64,000 bases of DNA from Cellulomonas triticagri (lineage in GTDB: Bacteria; Actinomycetota; Actinomycetes; Actinomycetales; Cellulomonadaceae): positions 48,048 through 112,047 of the forward strand of contig NZ_RFFI01000002.1 of assembly GCF_003696205.1 (NCBI RefSeq), written 5' to 3'. The notes beneath the pieces are model-generated. The model saw nothing but the letters and a program-made list of their open reading frames with translations, did not search any database and was not told the origin of the DNA. The first letter of the stretch is position 1. Every line of letters starts with the position of its first letter. The position numbers were made by a program, and so were the translations under genes. Shown here piece by piece: positions 53,844 to 61,947 of this stretch.

Positions 53844-55162
53844 GCGTCGAGCGCCTGGTGGTCCTGCACGACCGAGGCCAGCCGGTGCATCGACGCGGTC
53901 ACCTCGGCGGTGTCCCGACCCACGACCACGTACACGATGGCACCGTGCCCGACCGGGATGGCAGGTGTGGCCGGCAGGACCCCGGTCCCGGTGCGGGAGC
54001 TGTAGCCCAGCCCCGCCTCGCCGACGCGCCGGAGGAACCACGCGGTGTCCACCACCGCCCAGTCGGCGGGCGACGACATCTGGGCGACCACCCGGGAGGC
54101 GCCGCCGTCTGCCTGCGCCCGTTCCCGGATGACCGCGTGCAGGTGGCTCGATCCCGTGGACTGCGCGTTCACCTCGGTGACGAAGACCTCTCCGCCGCGG
54201 TTGACGACGGTGTCCACGCTCAGGAAGCCGCGGTGTCCCAGCGTCCGGTAGAGCTCGGCGAGGCGGTGCCCCTCGGTCCGCACGCGCTCTTCGACACCGG
54301 CGGGGAGGTCCGGAGCGGGGATCTCCTCGCGCACGAGCACCCCGGCTTCGAAGAAGAGCTCGCCCGTCGCAGCGTGCTCGGCCGCGTGGTCAGTGACCAG
54401 GAACTCCGCGTAGACGGACCGGGGGTCGTCCACGAGCCGCTCGACGACCACCGGGAAGCGTCCGTCGGCGCTCGCCCAGGCCCAGCGTTCCTCCCAGAAG
54501 TCCGCGACCGAGGTGTCGTCCACCTGGAACCGCGCAGCATGCCCGGTCCCGGCCGCACCGGGTGCGTCGCTGGTGGTGACGACCAGGTTCCCGGCTCCCG
54601 CGCCGGCGTGGGCCTTCTTGACCATGAGCGTGCCGTACGTGTGCAGCAGACGCGTCGTCAGCTCCACGGCGTCGCCGGGTGACCTGCAGACCCCGCCCGC
54701 CGCCGTCGGGACTCCGGCCGCGGCCGCGAGTACCCGGAACGTCCCCATGCTGTTCAGCACCTCGACGGCGTTCTGGGAGTAGACGGCCGCACCACCCAGC
54801 ACGTTCGACAGCCCGAGGCGTCGAGCGAACTCAGCGACGTACGGTGACGGCCACTGGCTGTGCACCGACTCGACGGGTCCCAGCGTCCGGGCCACGCAGT
54901 CGACGACGTCGTCGCTGATCAAGGCGTGGTGGTCGAACATGCGGCGTCCGTGGCGGCCTTCGGGGAGCACGTGGATCGCCAGTGTCGACGGGTCGGTCCC
55001 GGTCACGGCGATGACTTCGCGCAGGAAGTCCGTGTCCGGCTCCCGCATGAGGACCACCGTGTCGCCGTCCCGGGCGAACCAGAGCATCCGCTCGGCCCAG
55101 GGGCCCACGTCGTGCTTGCGCAGGATGGAGTCGTCGAGGTCGTTGGCGACGAGGAGCCTCAC
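53840..55162 (-). CDS. PGM1-like ATP-grasp peptide ligase
   Basis: The 440-residue protein starts MRLLVANDLDDSILRKHDVG, the pre-ATP-grasp domain typical of PGM1-related ligases. The ATP-grasp core has TLMVKKAHAGAGAGNLVV (phosphate/Lys strand), FPVVVERLV and VTEVNAQSTGSSHLHAV (metal-binding Glu and Asn). In pheganomycin biosynthesis PGM1 joins a guanidino acid to the N-terminus of a ribosomal peptide. Here a similar ligation is likely, because an amidinotransferase precedes it. GTG 55162 has GAGG 7 bases upstream and overlaps the amidinotransferase stop. Confidence 0.8.
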   Translation of the reverse strand: MRLLVANDLDDSILRKHDVGPWAERMLWFARDGDTVVLMREPDTDFLREVIAVTGTDPSTLAIHVLPEGRHGRRMFDHHALISDDVVDCVARTLGPVESVHSQWPSPYVAEFARRLGLSNVLGGAAVYSQNAVEVLNSMGTFRVLAAAAGVPTAAGGVCRSPGDAVELTTRLLHTYGTLMVKKAHAGAGAGNLVVTTSDAPGAAGTGHAARFQVDDTSVADFWEERWAWASADGRFPVVVERLVDDPRSVYAEFLVTDHAAEHAATGELFFEAGVLVREEIPAPDLPAGVEERVRTEGHRLAELYRTLGHRGFLSVDTVVNRGGEVFVTEVNAQSTGSSHLHAVIRERAQADGGASRVVAQMSSPADWAVVDTAWFLRRVGEAGLGYSSRTGTGVLPATPAIPVGHGAIVYVVVGRDTAEVTASMHRLASVVQDHQALDA

Positions 55163-56301
55163 CGGTAGTCCTCGCATCCGCCGTCGCGGACGGTGTCCAG
55201 CGTGAAGCAGTGGAAACCGCCGCCGAACAGGCGACGATGCCGGTGCTGCACGGGTACGACGGTGAACCCGTTGTGTTCCAGGAGGCCGATCACGCCGGGG
55301 CACTCGGCGTTGACGAGGACGGTCTCCTCGTCGACGGACAGGACGTTCAGGTCGATGTACGGGCTCGTCAGCACGAGGTCGCCGTCGTCGTACCGGGGGA
55401 ACGCCGACGGATCCGGCTCGGGTGGCACGAGGTAGGTCCACGACCGGAAGACCTCCGGCATCAGGTCACGGACACCCGGGTGGCGTGCCAGGAACACTCC
55501 CGGCCGCAGCGCGAGGACCATCGAGTCGATGTGGTTGTCGCTCATCCGGTGCACGCGGTGCACCCGGAACCGTCCCGCCAGGTGGCGCTCGAGCCAGACA
55601 GCCGCCCGCTCGTGGTTGGTGTTCGCGATGTTGATCACGAGGTCCTGCCCCAGTCGGAGGCACTGCGCACCGTCGAGCATCATCTCGAAGCCCACGTCGA
55701 GCGACGACGTCACAGGGTCGAGCACGGGTTCGGTCGGTCCGCCCAGGCTCGTCGAGGAGTCGCGTGCGTAGGACAGGTCGAACGAGGCGTCGGTGAGCAG
55801 CGGCCGCGGCATCGTCGTCCAAGTGGCGCCCGCGTCGAAGAACTCGGCGAAGTGCGCGGCGAGGAGGCGGGTCTCGAGGTACCGCGAGCGGATCGCGGGC
55901 GGGGTCTCGATGATCTCGTCGCCCAGGATCAGGGTGTTGTCGCGGATGTTCAGGGCCGGAGTCGGGGCGGCCTGCCACGACATCCCGGCGATCGGCGCCT
56001 GGTCGGGCGGGAGCGTCATCGGCCGGCGCACCTGGACGCCGAGCGAGGCCAGCACACCCGCCAGCATCTCCACGTCCTCGACCAGCTCGTCGACGTAGCG
56101 TCGCTTGATCTCCCACGACCGCGCGTCGCGGCCGGGGCGAGCGGCCGCGAGCCGCGGGTAGGCCCATTCGGAGCGGAAGAGGTGGTCGTGGAAGAACACG
56201 TCGAACGAGAGCTCGCGCTCGTGGCTCGTGTAGTTCCGGGCGGAACCGACCACGACGTCGCGGAGCGGGGACCAGTCGTCGTAGCTGTGCAGTGTCAGCA
56301 C
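55159..56301 (-). CDS. Glycine amidinotransferase-like enzyme
   Basis: The 380-residue protein has the amidinotransferase fold and complete catalytic set: Asp210 in MMLDGAQCLRLGQDLVIN, His257 in MSDNHIDSMVLALRPG and nucleophile Cys365 in FGGGFHCFTLDTVRDGG. It should move an amidino group from arginine to an amine, making a guanidino compound. In a peptide cluster this probably supplies a guanidino acid for the adjacent ATP-grasp ligase. The GTG at 56301 overlaps the P450 stop by 7 bases and has GGAGAG upstream. Confidence 0.88.
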   Translation of the reverse strand: MLTLHSYDDWSPLRDVVVGSARNYTSHERELSFDVFFHDHLFRSEWAYPRLAAARPGRDARSWEIKRRYVDELVEDVEMLAGVLASLGVQVRRPMTLPPDQAPIAGMSWQAAPTPALNIRDNTLILGDEIIETPPAIRSRYLETRLLAAHFAEFFDAGATWTTMPRPLLTDASFDLSYARDSSTSLGGPTEPVLDPVTSSLDVGFEMMLDGAQCLRLGQDLVINIANTNHERAAVWLERHLAGRFRVHRVHRMSDNHIDSMVLALRPGVFLARHPGVRDLMPEVFRSWTYLVPPEPDPSAFPRYDDGDLVLTSPYIDLNVLSVDEETVLVNAECPGVIGLLEHNGFTVVPVQHRHRRLFGGGFHCFTLDTVRDGGCEDYR

Positions 56302-57500
56302 GAGGCACTCTCCGGGGAAGCGGGGTGGGACGGTGTGGACACGCGGACCGGCAGGTGGGCGGTCGCGCGCAGCGTCGCGCTGTCCAGGAAGCGGGCTTCG
56401 CCGGTCAGCGAGAGCCGTGGCGCCAGGTCCAGGAGGACCTCCGTGTAGACCTCGATCCACGACAGGGCGAGCGCGGATCCGAGGCACACGTGCGGTCCCC
56501 ACGCGAAGGCGAGGTGCGGGTTGTGGCGCCGCCCGAGGTCGATCGTCCCCGGGTCGGCGAAGACGCGAGGATCGCGGTTGGCCGCGGCGAGCAGGGTGAT
56601 GACCACGTCGCCCGCGGCGATGGGGTTCCCCCGCAGCGTGGTGTCCACCGCCGCGTACCGGGACGTCGCCTGCGCGGGACTGAGGAAGCGCAGCAGCTCG
56701 TGCGCGGCCCGGGACCGGGCTTCGGACCCGTCGAGAGCACGGAAGGCGTCGAGCACTTCCGGGCGCCGTACCGCGAGAGCCGTCAGGGCGCCGGTCATGG
56801 CGTAGGTGGTGCTGAACCCCGCGTTGTACACACCCGCGAGGGAGCTGATCAGCTGGAGTTCCTCCTCCCGCGCCAGGGTGTCGCCGTCGAGGGCCGCTGC
56901 GATCATCGCTGCGGGCTCCCCGTCTCGGACCCAGTCCGCCACCACGCGTCGCAGCTCCGCTCCGGCGGCGACGCCGTCCGCGAGTCGTTCCGGATCGAGC
57001 CCGCTGTCCATGGCTCGTGTGAGTGCCGTGAACAGCGGAAGGTACCCGGCTGCGGTGTAGTGGTCGACGCCGAGCGTGGTGTTGATGATCTTCATCGCGG
57101 CCGGGGCAGCGATCTCCGCCATGACGTCGAACGGCGGACCTCCGCCACGCCCGAGAAGCGCGCGGCGCGCGGCGCGTCCCGCCTCCTCGCAGATGCGGTC
57201 GAGGTCCTGCGCGTGGAGCGCGCGCATGATCGAGCGGCGCAACCGAGCCTGATCCGGGGGGTCCTGGACCTGGATGTTGTCGAGATCCGCGCCGATCTCG
57301 CCCCCGACGCGGCGGGGATCGCGGGCGAAGCGGGTGTGATCGCGCAGGACCTCCTGGCACTCGGCGTGCTGGGACACGAGCCACGCACCCAGCGCCGGGT
57401 GCCAGGTCACGGGCGCGGTCTCACGGATCCGGTCGAACTGCGGGTAGGGGTCGTGGAGGGCGGCGGGCGTCAGGGGATCGAACAGGGCGGGGGCTGCCAC
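56295..57500 (-). CDS. Cytochrome P450, candidate peptide cross-linking enzyme
   Basis: The 401-residue P450 has the I-helix AGVYNAGFSTT (about residues 222-232), the ExxR pair Glu268/Arg271 in HELLRFLSP, and heme ligand Cys339 in FAWGPHVCLGSALA. GTG 57500 gives the usual P450 length and has GAGAGGA upstream; GTG 57563 is possible. It lies 66 bases after a 7-codon ORF with a Tyr-x-His motif. P450s next to such tiny ORFs in biarylitide clusters join the Tyr and aromatic/His side chains. That reaction is the likely one here, by analogy. Confidence 0.9.
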   Translation of the reverse strand: MAAPALFDPLTPAALHDPYPQFDRIRETAPVTWHPALGAWLVSQHAECQEVLRDHTRFARDPRRVGGEIGADLDNIQVQDPPDQARLRRSIMRALHAQDLDRICEEAGRAARRALLGRGGGPPFDVMAEIAAPAAMKIINTTLGVDHYTAAGYLPLFTALTRAMDSGLDPERLADGVAAGAELRRVVADWVRDGEPAAMIAAALDGDTLAREEELQLISSLAGVYNAGFSTTYAMTGALTALAVRRPEVLDAFRALDGSEARSRAAHELLRFLSPAQATSRYAAVDTTLRGNPIAAGDVVITLLAAANRDPRVFADPGTIDLGRRHNPHLAFAWGPHVCLGSALALSWIEVYTEVLLDLAPRLSLTGEARFLDSATLRATAHLPVRVSTPSHPASPESASC

Positions 57501-57565
57501 GTGGGGTCCTCTCGGTCGTGGGGCGGGGAGGGACGGGAGCTCGCGGCCCCCGTCCCCGTGCACCG

Positions 57566-57589
57566 TCAGACGATGTGGTTGTAGGTCAT
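57566..57589 (-). CDS. Candidate 7-aa biarylitide-like precursor, MTYNHIV
   Basis: This 8-codon ORF (with stop) encodes Met-Thr-Tyr-Asn-His-Ile-Val and has an ideal purine-rich ribosome binding site (GGAGAGG) just before the ATG. Tyr3 and His5 match the M-x-Tyr-x-His pattern of biarylitide precursors (such as MRYYH), the smallest known RiPP genes, which also sit directly upstream of their P450. It differs in having Thr for Arg2, Asn in the middle and two extra residues (Ile-Val). Its ATG overlaps the stop of a 56-codon ORF. The call rests on motif, RBS and context. Confidence 0.65.
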   Translation of the reverse strand: MTYNHIV

Positions 57590-57756
57590 GTCACCTCTCC
57601 CTCCTGCTCGTGGTCGGCGTCCCGCTCGCCGGTGCGGGCGGTGCGAGGGGCGGGAATGACCCGGTCCGCGCTGTGCGGTTGAGGGCCGGGCTCCCGCTCG
57701 TACCAGTCGCCGATCTGGCACGGCGTTCTCAGACGGCGGGCGGAGTGGATCTGCAT
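57586..57756 (-). CDS. Small ORF (56 aa) leading the RiPP-like operon
   Basis: The 56-residue product starts MQIHSARRLRTPCQIGDWYE and ends in acidic EQEGEVT. A GGAAGGAAG site lies 8 bases before the ATG, and third codon positions are mostly G or C. Its stop overlaps the ATG of the 7-codon ORF, so ribosomes finishing it could start the precursor directly. It may be a coupling leader, a recognition protein or an alternative precursor. I recognise no family. Confidence 0.5.
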   Translation of the reverse strand: MQIHSARRLRTPCQIGDWYEREPGPQPHSADRVIPAPRTARTGERDADHEQEGEVT

Positions 57757-58289
57757 CGCCGCGGCTTCCTTCCGGTAGATCACGGTCGACGGGAGCTCTC
57801 GCACGGTCGGCCGTCGGGCACCGGTGCCTGCGGAGGGTCGACGCGCCTGTGGCCCTGTCTCGCACCGTCGAGAGCGTGCGGCGACGCTAGGTCGGGTCGG
57901 GCGACCAGGGCAATGACCCCCAGGGGGTTCCCGGCGCGCCACTGGTGGATTCCCACCACCGCGTGCGCCTCGCACGCCGGAGGTTCGCGCGAGCCCGCGC
58001 CGGTGCCGTCGGCGGGCGTCGCAGCCGCAGGAGAGACGCTCCGGCTCGACAGTCCGTCCTCGGCCTCGTCGCCCCCCTCAGGTGGGCGCCAGGGCTGCGC
58101 GGGCGTCCGCAGGTGCCGGGGTGCACCTCGCGCCGTCGACCGCGCGAGGAACACCGGGCTGGGTAGGTGCAGGATCGACACTCCCGCCCCTCGGCCGTTC
58201 GCCGGGAAACCGGCACGCGCGTCGCCGCGGAGTACTCAAGGGCGTCCATGTCGGTACTCACGTGCTGTGAGCGTCCCTAGCGTCAACGC
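57757..58289. promoter_or_regulatory. Divergent intergenic region of the RiPP-like operon
   Basis: No gene is supported in these 533 bases. They must carry the promoter of the minus-strand operon and that of the secreted protein on the plus strand. GTACTCA occurs twice (about 58231 and 58254), 23 bases apart, which may be a regulator site. Confidence 0.35.
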
Positions 58290-58889
58290 GTGGTCAAGAC
58301 ACCAACAATCAACACGTCCTCGCTGCTCAGGGCAGTCTCCTTCGCCTGCGCCGTCACCCTCACCGCCGGGGCGGCTGTCGTCGCGTCCCCGACCCCGGCT
58401 GCTGCGAGCAGCCCCTCCGTCTGCGCCAGCCACCCGGGCTACCTGTGGACGCTGCACTGCGCGAGCCCCCGATCCGGGGTCTACTCGCCCGACAGGTGGC
58501 AGTGGACGTCCGCGAGCGTGGCGGTCGACGGCCGCGGCTCCGGGCTCACCGCCGACGTCTCCTACGTCATCGACGACATGCAGTACTACTGGGGACTCAA
58601 GTGGTACCGGAACAAGTACCGCGCCGACACGACGGCCACGATCACGATCGAGGGCGCGAACGGCACCGTCCACGACAAGAAGACCTTCAAGGTGACGAGC
58701 AACGGCAGCGCGGTCACGCTCGGCGGGAAGATGAACATCCCGGGCGGGACGTTCCGGGTCGTGGTCGAGAGCCACGTCCGCGGGATGTGGTGGGGGTACC
58801 CGAACGGACGCCACAAGGGCTACCCGGGCGAGACCGACGTCTCCGAGAAGCGGACGGTCATCGTCCACAACCCGCTGCGCGACCCGTGA
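58290..58889 (+). CDS. Secreted protein of unknown function (199 aa)
   Basis: A signal peptide (about residues 10-40, LLRAVSFACAVTLTAGAAVV with cleavage near AAAASSP) precedes a roughly 155-residue domain rich in Trp and Tyr (MQYYWGLKWYRNKYRAD, GMWWGYPNGRHKGYPGETD). Two Cys near the mature N-terminus could form a disulfide. The pattern suggests an all-beta secreted protein. No family is recognised. It is divergent from the RiPP-like operon but has no clear link to it. Confidence 0.65.
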   Translation: MVKTPTINTSSLLRAVSFACAVTLTAGAAVVASPTPAAASSPSVCASHPGYLWTLHCASPRSGVYSPDRWQWTSASVAVDGRGSGLTADVSYVIDDMQYYWGLKWYRNKYRADTTATITIEGANGTVHDKKTFKVTSNGSAVTLGGKMNIPGGTFRVVVESHVRGMWWGYPNGRHKGYPGETDVSEKRTVIVHNPLRDP

Positions 58890-59103
58890 TGCCCGCGGCC
58901 GAGTAGGACGACGCCGGCCGGGGCCCGCGCACCGGGCCCGTCGCGGCGGGCAGCCGAGCGGGCGTGCACGGGTCGGCCCTCGAGCAGTCGCGTGCGCGGC
59001 CCCGCCACGGACGTCCTGTCCGGTGGGGTCGCGCACCGTCCGTCGCCGCAGCCGCGCGGGTGCCGCGGACACGCTGAGCGCGCAGACCCGCGCACCCGCA
59101 CGC

Positions 59104-59170
59104 AACCAGGAGGACCGTGCGGAGCCGGACCGTGCGGAACCAGGAGGATCCGGGAGCCAGGAGGATCCGC
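59104..59170. repeat. Degenerate short repeats, CCAGGAGGA
   Basis: CCAGGAGGA occurs three times and CCGTGCGGA/AC twice within about 67 bases between the secreted protein gene and the DUF3043 gene. The rest of the 309-base gap (58890-59198) shows nothing else clear. Confidence 0.5.
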
Positions 59171-59198
59171 GGGCGCGGCCCCGGTGGTCAGCCCCGGA

Positions 59199-59801
59199 TC
59201 ACTCCGGGTAGTCGCCGTGCTTGACCTGCGGCTTCGGCAGCCGCGCCCGGCGGATCTGGAACACCCGGGTCACGGAGTACATCATCAGCCCGCGCTGGAT
59301 GGCGTCGTCGCCGAACTTCGCGATGAGCTTCTTGCGCAGCCGCCGCCACATGATGGTCACGTCGACGACCATCGCGATGACGAAGACGTACAGCAGCACC
59401 AGCCCGAGGAACGCGAGCTCGGGGCTGACGCCGGTGAGCAGCATGTTGAGCAGCAGCATGACGATCGCCACCGGGAGGAACAGCTCGCCGAGGCTCCACC
59501 GGGCGTCGACGTACTGCCGGACGTAGCGCCGCACGGGGCCCTTGTCCTTGGCGGGGAGGTACCGCTCGTCGCCGGTCTGCATGGCGACGTACTGGCGGTC
59601 GCGCTCGGCGCGCTGCGAGGCGCGGGCCTCCTTGGCGGCGGCCTTGCGGTCGGTGGGCACCAGCGGCCGGCGGTTGGCGGCCTCGGCCACCTTCCGCTTC
59701 GGGGTCGCGCGGCCCTTGCCGCCCGGGGCCTCGACGACGCCGACGACCTCGGGGGTCACGGGCGTCTGCGACGTGCTGCTGTCCTTGCTGCGTCCGAACA
59801 C
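59199..59801 (-). CDS. DUF3043 membrane protein
   Basis: This 200-residue protein has a basic N-terminal half with TPKRKVAEAANRRPLVPTDRKAAAKEAR and DKGPVRRYVRQYVDARWSLGELFLP. Two transmembrane helices follow (VAIVMLLLNMLL and LAFLGLVLLYVFVIAMVV). This is the standard actinobacterial DUF3043 layout. Function unknown; it lies divergently next to the M20 dipeptidase, as in many relatives. Confidence 0.9.
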   Translation of the reverse strand: MFGRSKDSSTSQTPVTPEVVGVVEAPGGKGRATPKRKVAEAANRRPLVPTDRKAAAKEARASQRAERDRQYVAMQTGDERYLPAKDKGPVRRYVRQYVDARWSLGELFLPVAIVMLLLNMLLTGVSPELAFLGLVLLYVFVIAMVVDVTIMWRRLRKKLIAKFGDDAIQRGLMMYSVTRVFQIRRARLPKPQVKHGDYPE

Positions 59802-59833
59802 CCCTCCAGGGTAGTCGAGTAGCGTGGCGATCC

Positions 59834-61228
59834 GTGACAGAGCCCACGACCTCCCCGTCCCCGTCCCCGTCCGCTGCGCCGTCCGTCGAGGACCTGCGCG
59901 CCCGAGTCGCCGCCGCGTTCGCCGGCGTCCGCGCCGACCTGGAGGCCCTGGTCCGGGTGCCGTCGGTGTCCAACGCGGACTTCGACCAGGCGCACGTCGC
60001 CACCAGCGCCGAGCACGTCGCCCGCCTGCTGGGCGAGGCCGGGCTGCCCGAGGTGCAGATCCTCTCGGTCGAGCGTCCCGACGGCACGCCCGGCGCCCCC
60101 GCGGTGGTGGCGCGGCGTCCGGCCCCCGCCGGTGCCCCGACGGTGCTGCTGTACGCGCACCACGACGTGCAGCCGCCCGGTGACCGCGCGGACTGGGACA
60201 CCGACCCGTTCGAGCCGACCGAGCGGGACGGCCGCCTGTACGGGCGCGGCTCGGCGGACGACAAGGCGGGCGTGGTCGCGCACCTGGGTGCGCTGCGGGT
60301 GCTCGGCGACGAGCTCGGCGTCGGCGTCACGGTCTTCGTGGAGGGCGAGGAGGAGGTCGGGTCCCCGTCGTTCACCCGGTTCCTGCACACGCACGCCGAC
60401 CTGCTGCGCGCGGACGTCATCGTCGTGGCGGACTCGTCCAACTGGAAGGTCGGCGTCCCCGGCCTGACCACGTCGCTGCGCGGCCTGGTGGACCTGGACG
60501 TCGAGGTCGCGGTGCTGGACCACGCCGTCCACTCCGGCATGTTTGGCGGCCCGGTGCTGGACGCGGTGACGCTGCTGTCCCGGCTGATCGCGACGCTGCA
60601 CGACGACGCGGGTGACGTCGCCGTCGCCGGTCTGGTGACCGCGCCGGACCCGGCGGTCGACTACGACGAGGCGGCGTTCCGCGCGGACGCGAGCGTGCTG
60701 GACGGCGTGACGCTCGCCGGGACGGGCCCGCTGACGGCGCGGCTGTGGACCCGGCCGACCATCGCCGTGATCGGCCTGGACGCCCCGCGGGTCGCGACCG
60801 CGTCCAACACCATCGCCCCGAAGGCCACCGCGAAGCTCTCGATGCGGATCGCCCCGGGGCAGGACCCGGCCGCGGCGCTGGCGGCGCTGCGCGCGCACCT
60901 GGAGGGCCACGCGCCGTTCGGCGCCCGCGTGACCGTCCGGGACGGCGAGCTCGGCAAGCCGTTCCAGGCGCCCGCCGACTCGGACGCGATGCGGGCCGCC
61001 CGCGCCGCGTTCGCGGACGCGTGGGGGACCGAGCCGGTCGACATCGGCATCGGCGGGTCCATCCCGTTCATCGCGGACCTGCTGGAGGTCTACCCGGACG
61101 CGGCGATCCTGGTCACCGGCGTCGAGGACCCGGACTCCCGCGCCCACGGCGCGAACGAGTCGGTGCACCTGGGTGAGCTCGAGAAGGTCGTCCTCGCGGA
61201 GGCCCTGCTCCTGGCCCGCCTCGCCTGA
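59834..61228 (+). CDS. M20 family dipeptidase
   Basis: The 464-residue metallopeptidase has the zinc/catalytic segment LLYAHHDVQPPG (His109, Asp111), bridging Asp in YGRGSADDKAGVV, the catalytic EGEEEVGSPSF, and the lid domain inserted around residues 215-330. It hydrolyses dipeptides or N-acyl amino acids with two metal ions. The GTG start follows the divergent DUF3043 promoter region. Confidence 0.92.
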   Translation: MTEPTTSPSPSPSAAPSVEDLRARVAAAFAGVRADLEALVRVPSVSNADFDQAHVATSAEHVARLLGEAGLPEVQILSVERPDGTPGAPAVVARRPAPAGAPTVLLYAHHDVQPPGDRADWDTDPFEPTERDGRLYGRGSADDKAGVVAHLGALRVLGDELGVGVTVFVEGEEEVGSPSFTRFLHTHADLLRADVIVVADSSNWKVGVPGLTTSLRGLVDLDVEVAVLDHAVHSGMFGGPVLDAVTLLSRLIATLHDDAGDVAVAGLVTAPDPAVDYDEAAFRADASVLDGVTLAGTGPLTARLWTRPTIAVIGLDAPRVATASNTIAPKATAKLSMRIAPGQDPAAALAALRAHLEGHAPFGARVTVRDGELGKPFQAPADSDAMRAARAAFADAWGTEPVDIGIGGSIPFIADLLEVYPDAAILVTGVEDPDSRAHGANESVHLGELEKVVLAEALLLARLA

Positions 61229-61319
61229 GCCCGAACGCCCGCCGAGTGCGGAGAACCTGCGCCGCGATCCGGACATCCCGGACCGGCTTCTCCGCACTCG
61301 GCGCGGAGTCTCGCCGGGC

Positions 61320-61919
61320 TCAGACCGGCGGGGCCGGGTCGTACTGGATCTGGCGGCGGACGTCGCGCGCGGCCTCGCGGGAGTCGAGGCGGGCGACCAG
61401 GTGCAGGGCCATGTCGATCCCGGCGGACACCCCGGCGGAGGTCACCACGTCGCCGTCGTCCACGAACCGCGCCTCGGTGTCGACCAGGACGCTCGGGTCG
61501 AGCGCGGCGAGCTCGTCCACGGCCGCCCAGTGCGTGGTGGCGGGCCGCCCGGCGAGCAGCCCGGCGGCGGCGTAGACCAGCGCCCCGGTGCACACCGACG
61601 TCATGAGCGCGGTGGTGCGCCGGGTCGCGCGGACCCAGGCCAGGTGCTCGGGGTCGTGCGCGAGCGGCCGGGTGCCGCGCCCGCCGGGGTGCACGAGCAC
61701 GTGCAGCGGCCCGACCTCGTCGCGCGAGGTGTCGGGCAGCAGCCGCAGGCCCTTCGCGCAGCGCACGCCGGCGCCGTCGCGGGAGAACGTCACGACCTCC
61801 GGCCGCAGCGCGGACGTCCCGGCCCAGGCGGTCAGCACGTCGAACGGCCCGACGACGTCGAGCTCCTCCGCGTCGTCGAACACGACGATCCCCACCCGCA
61901 GCGGGTGCCCGGTGCTCAC
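61320..61919 (-). CDS. DJ-1/PfpI family protein
   Basis: The 199-residue protein has the class I glutamine amidotransferase-like fold: VGIVVFDDAEELDVVGPFDVL at the start, VHPGGRGTRPL, and the nucleophile-elbow Cys in SVCTGALVYAAAGLLAGRPATTHWAA. This resembles the isonitrile hydratase and AraC-ligand-binding branch of DJ-1/PfpI. The precise activity is unclear. It follows nadA on the same strand with a 28-base gap. Confidence 0.88.
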   Translation of the reverse strand: MSTGHPLRVGIVVFDDAEELDVVGPFDVLTAWAGTSALRPEVVTFSRDGAGVRCAKGLRLLPDTSRDEVGPLHVLVHPGGRGTRPLAHDPEHLAWVRATRRTTALMTSVCTGALVYAAAGLLAGRPATTHWAAVDELAALDPSVLVDTEARFVDDGDVVTSAGVSAGIDMALHLVARLDSREAARDVRRQIQYDPAPPV

Positions 61920-61947
61920 GTGCGACCTCCCTGTCGGGCGCCCCGGA

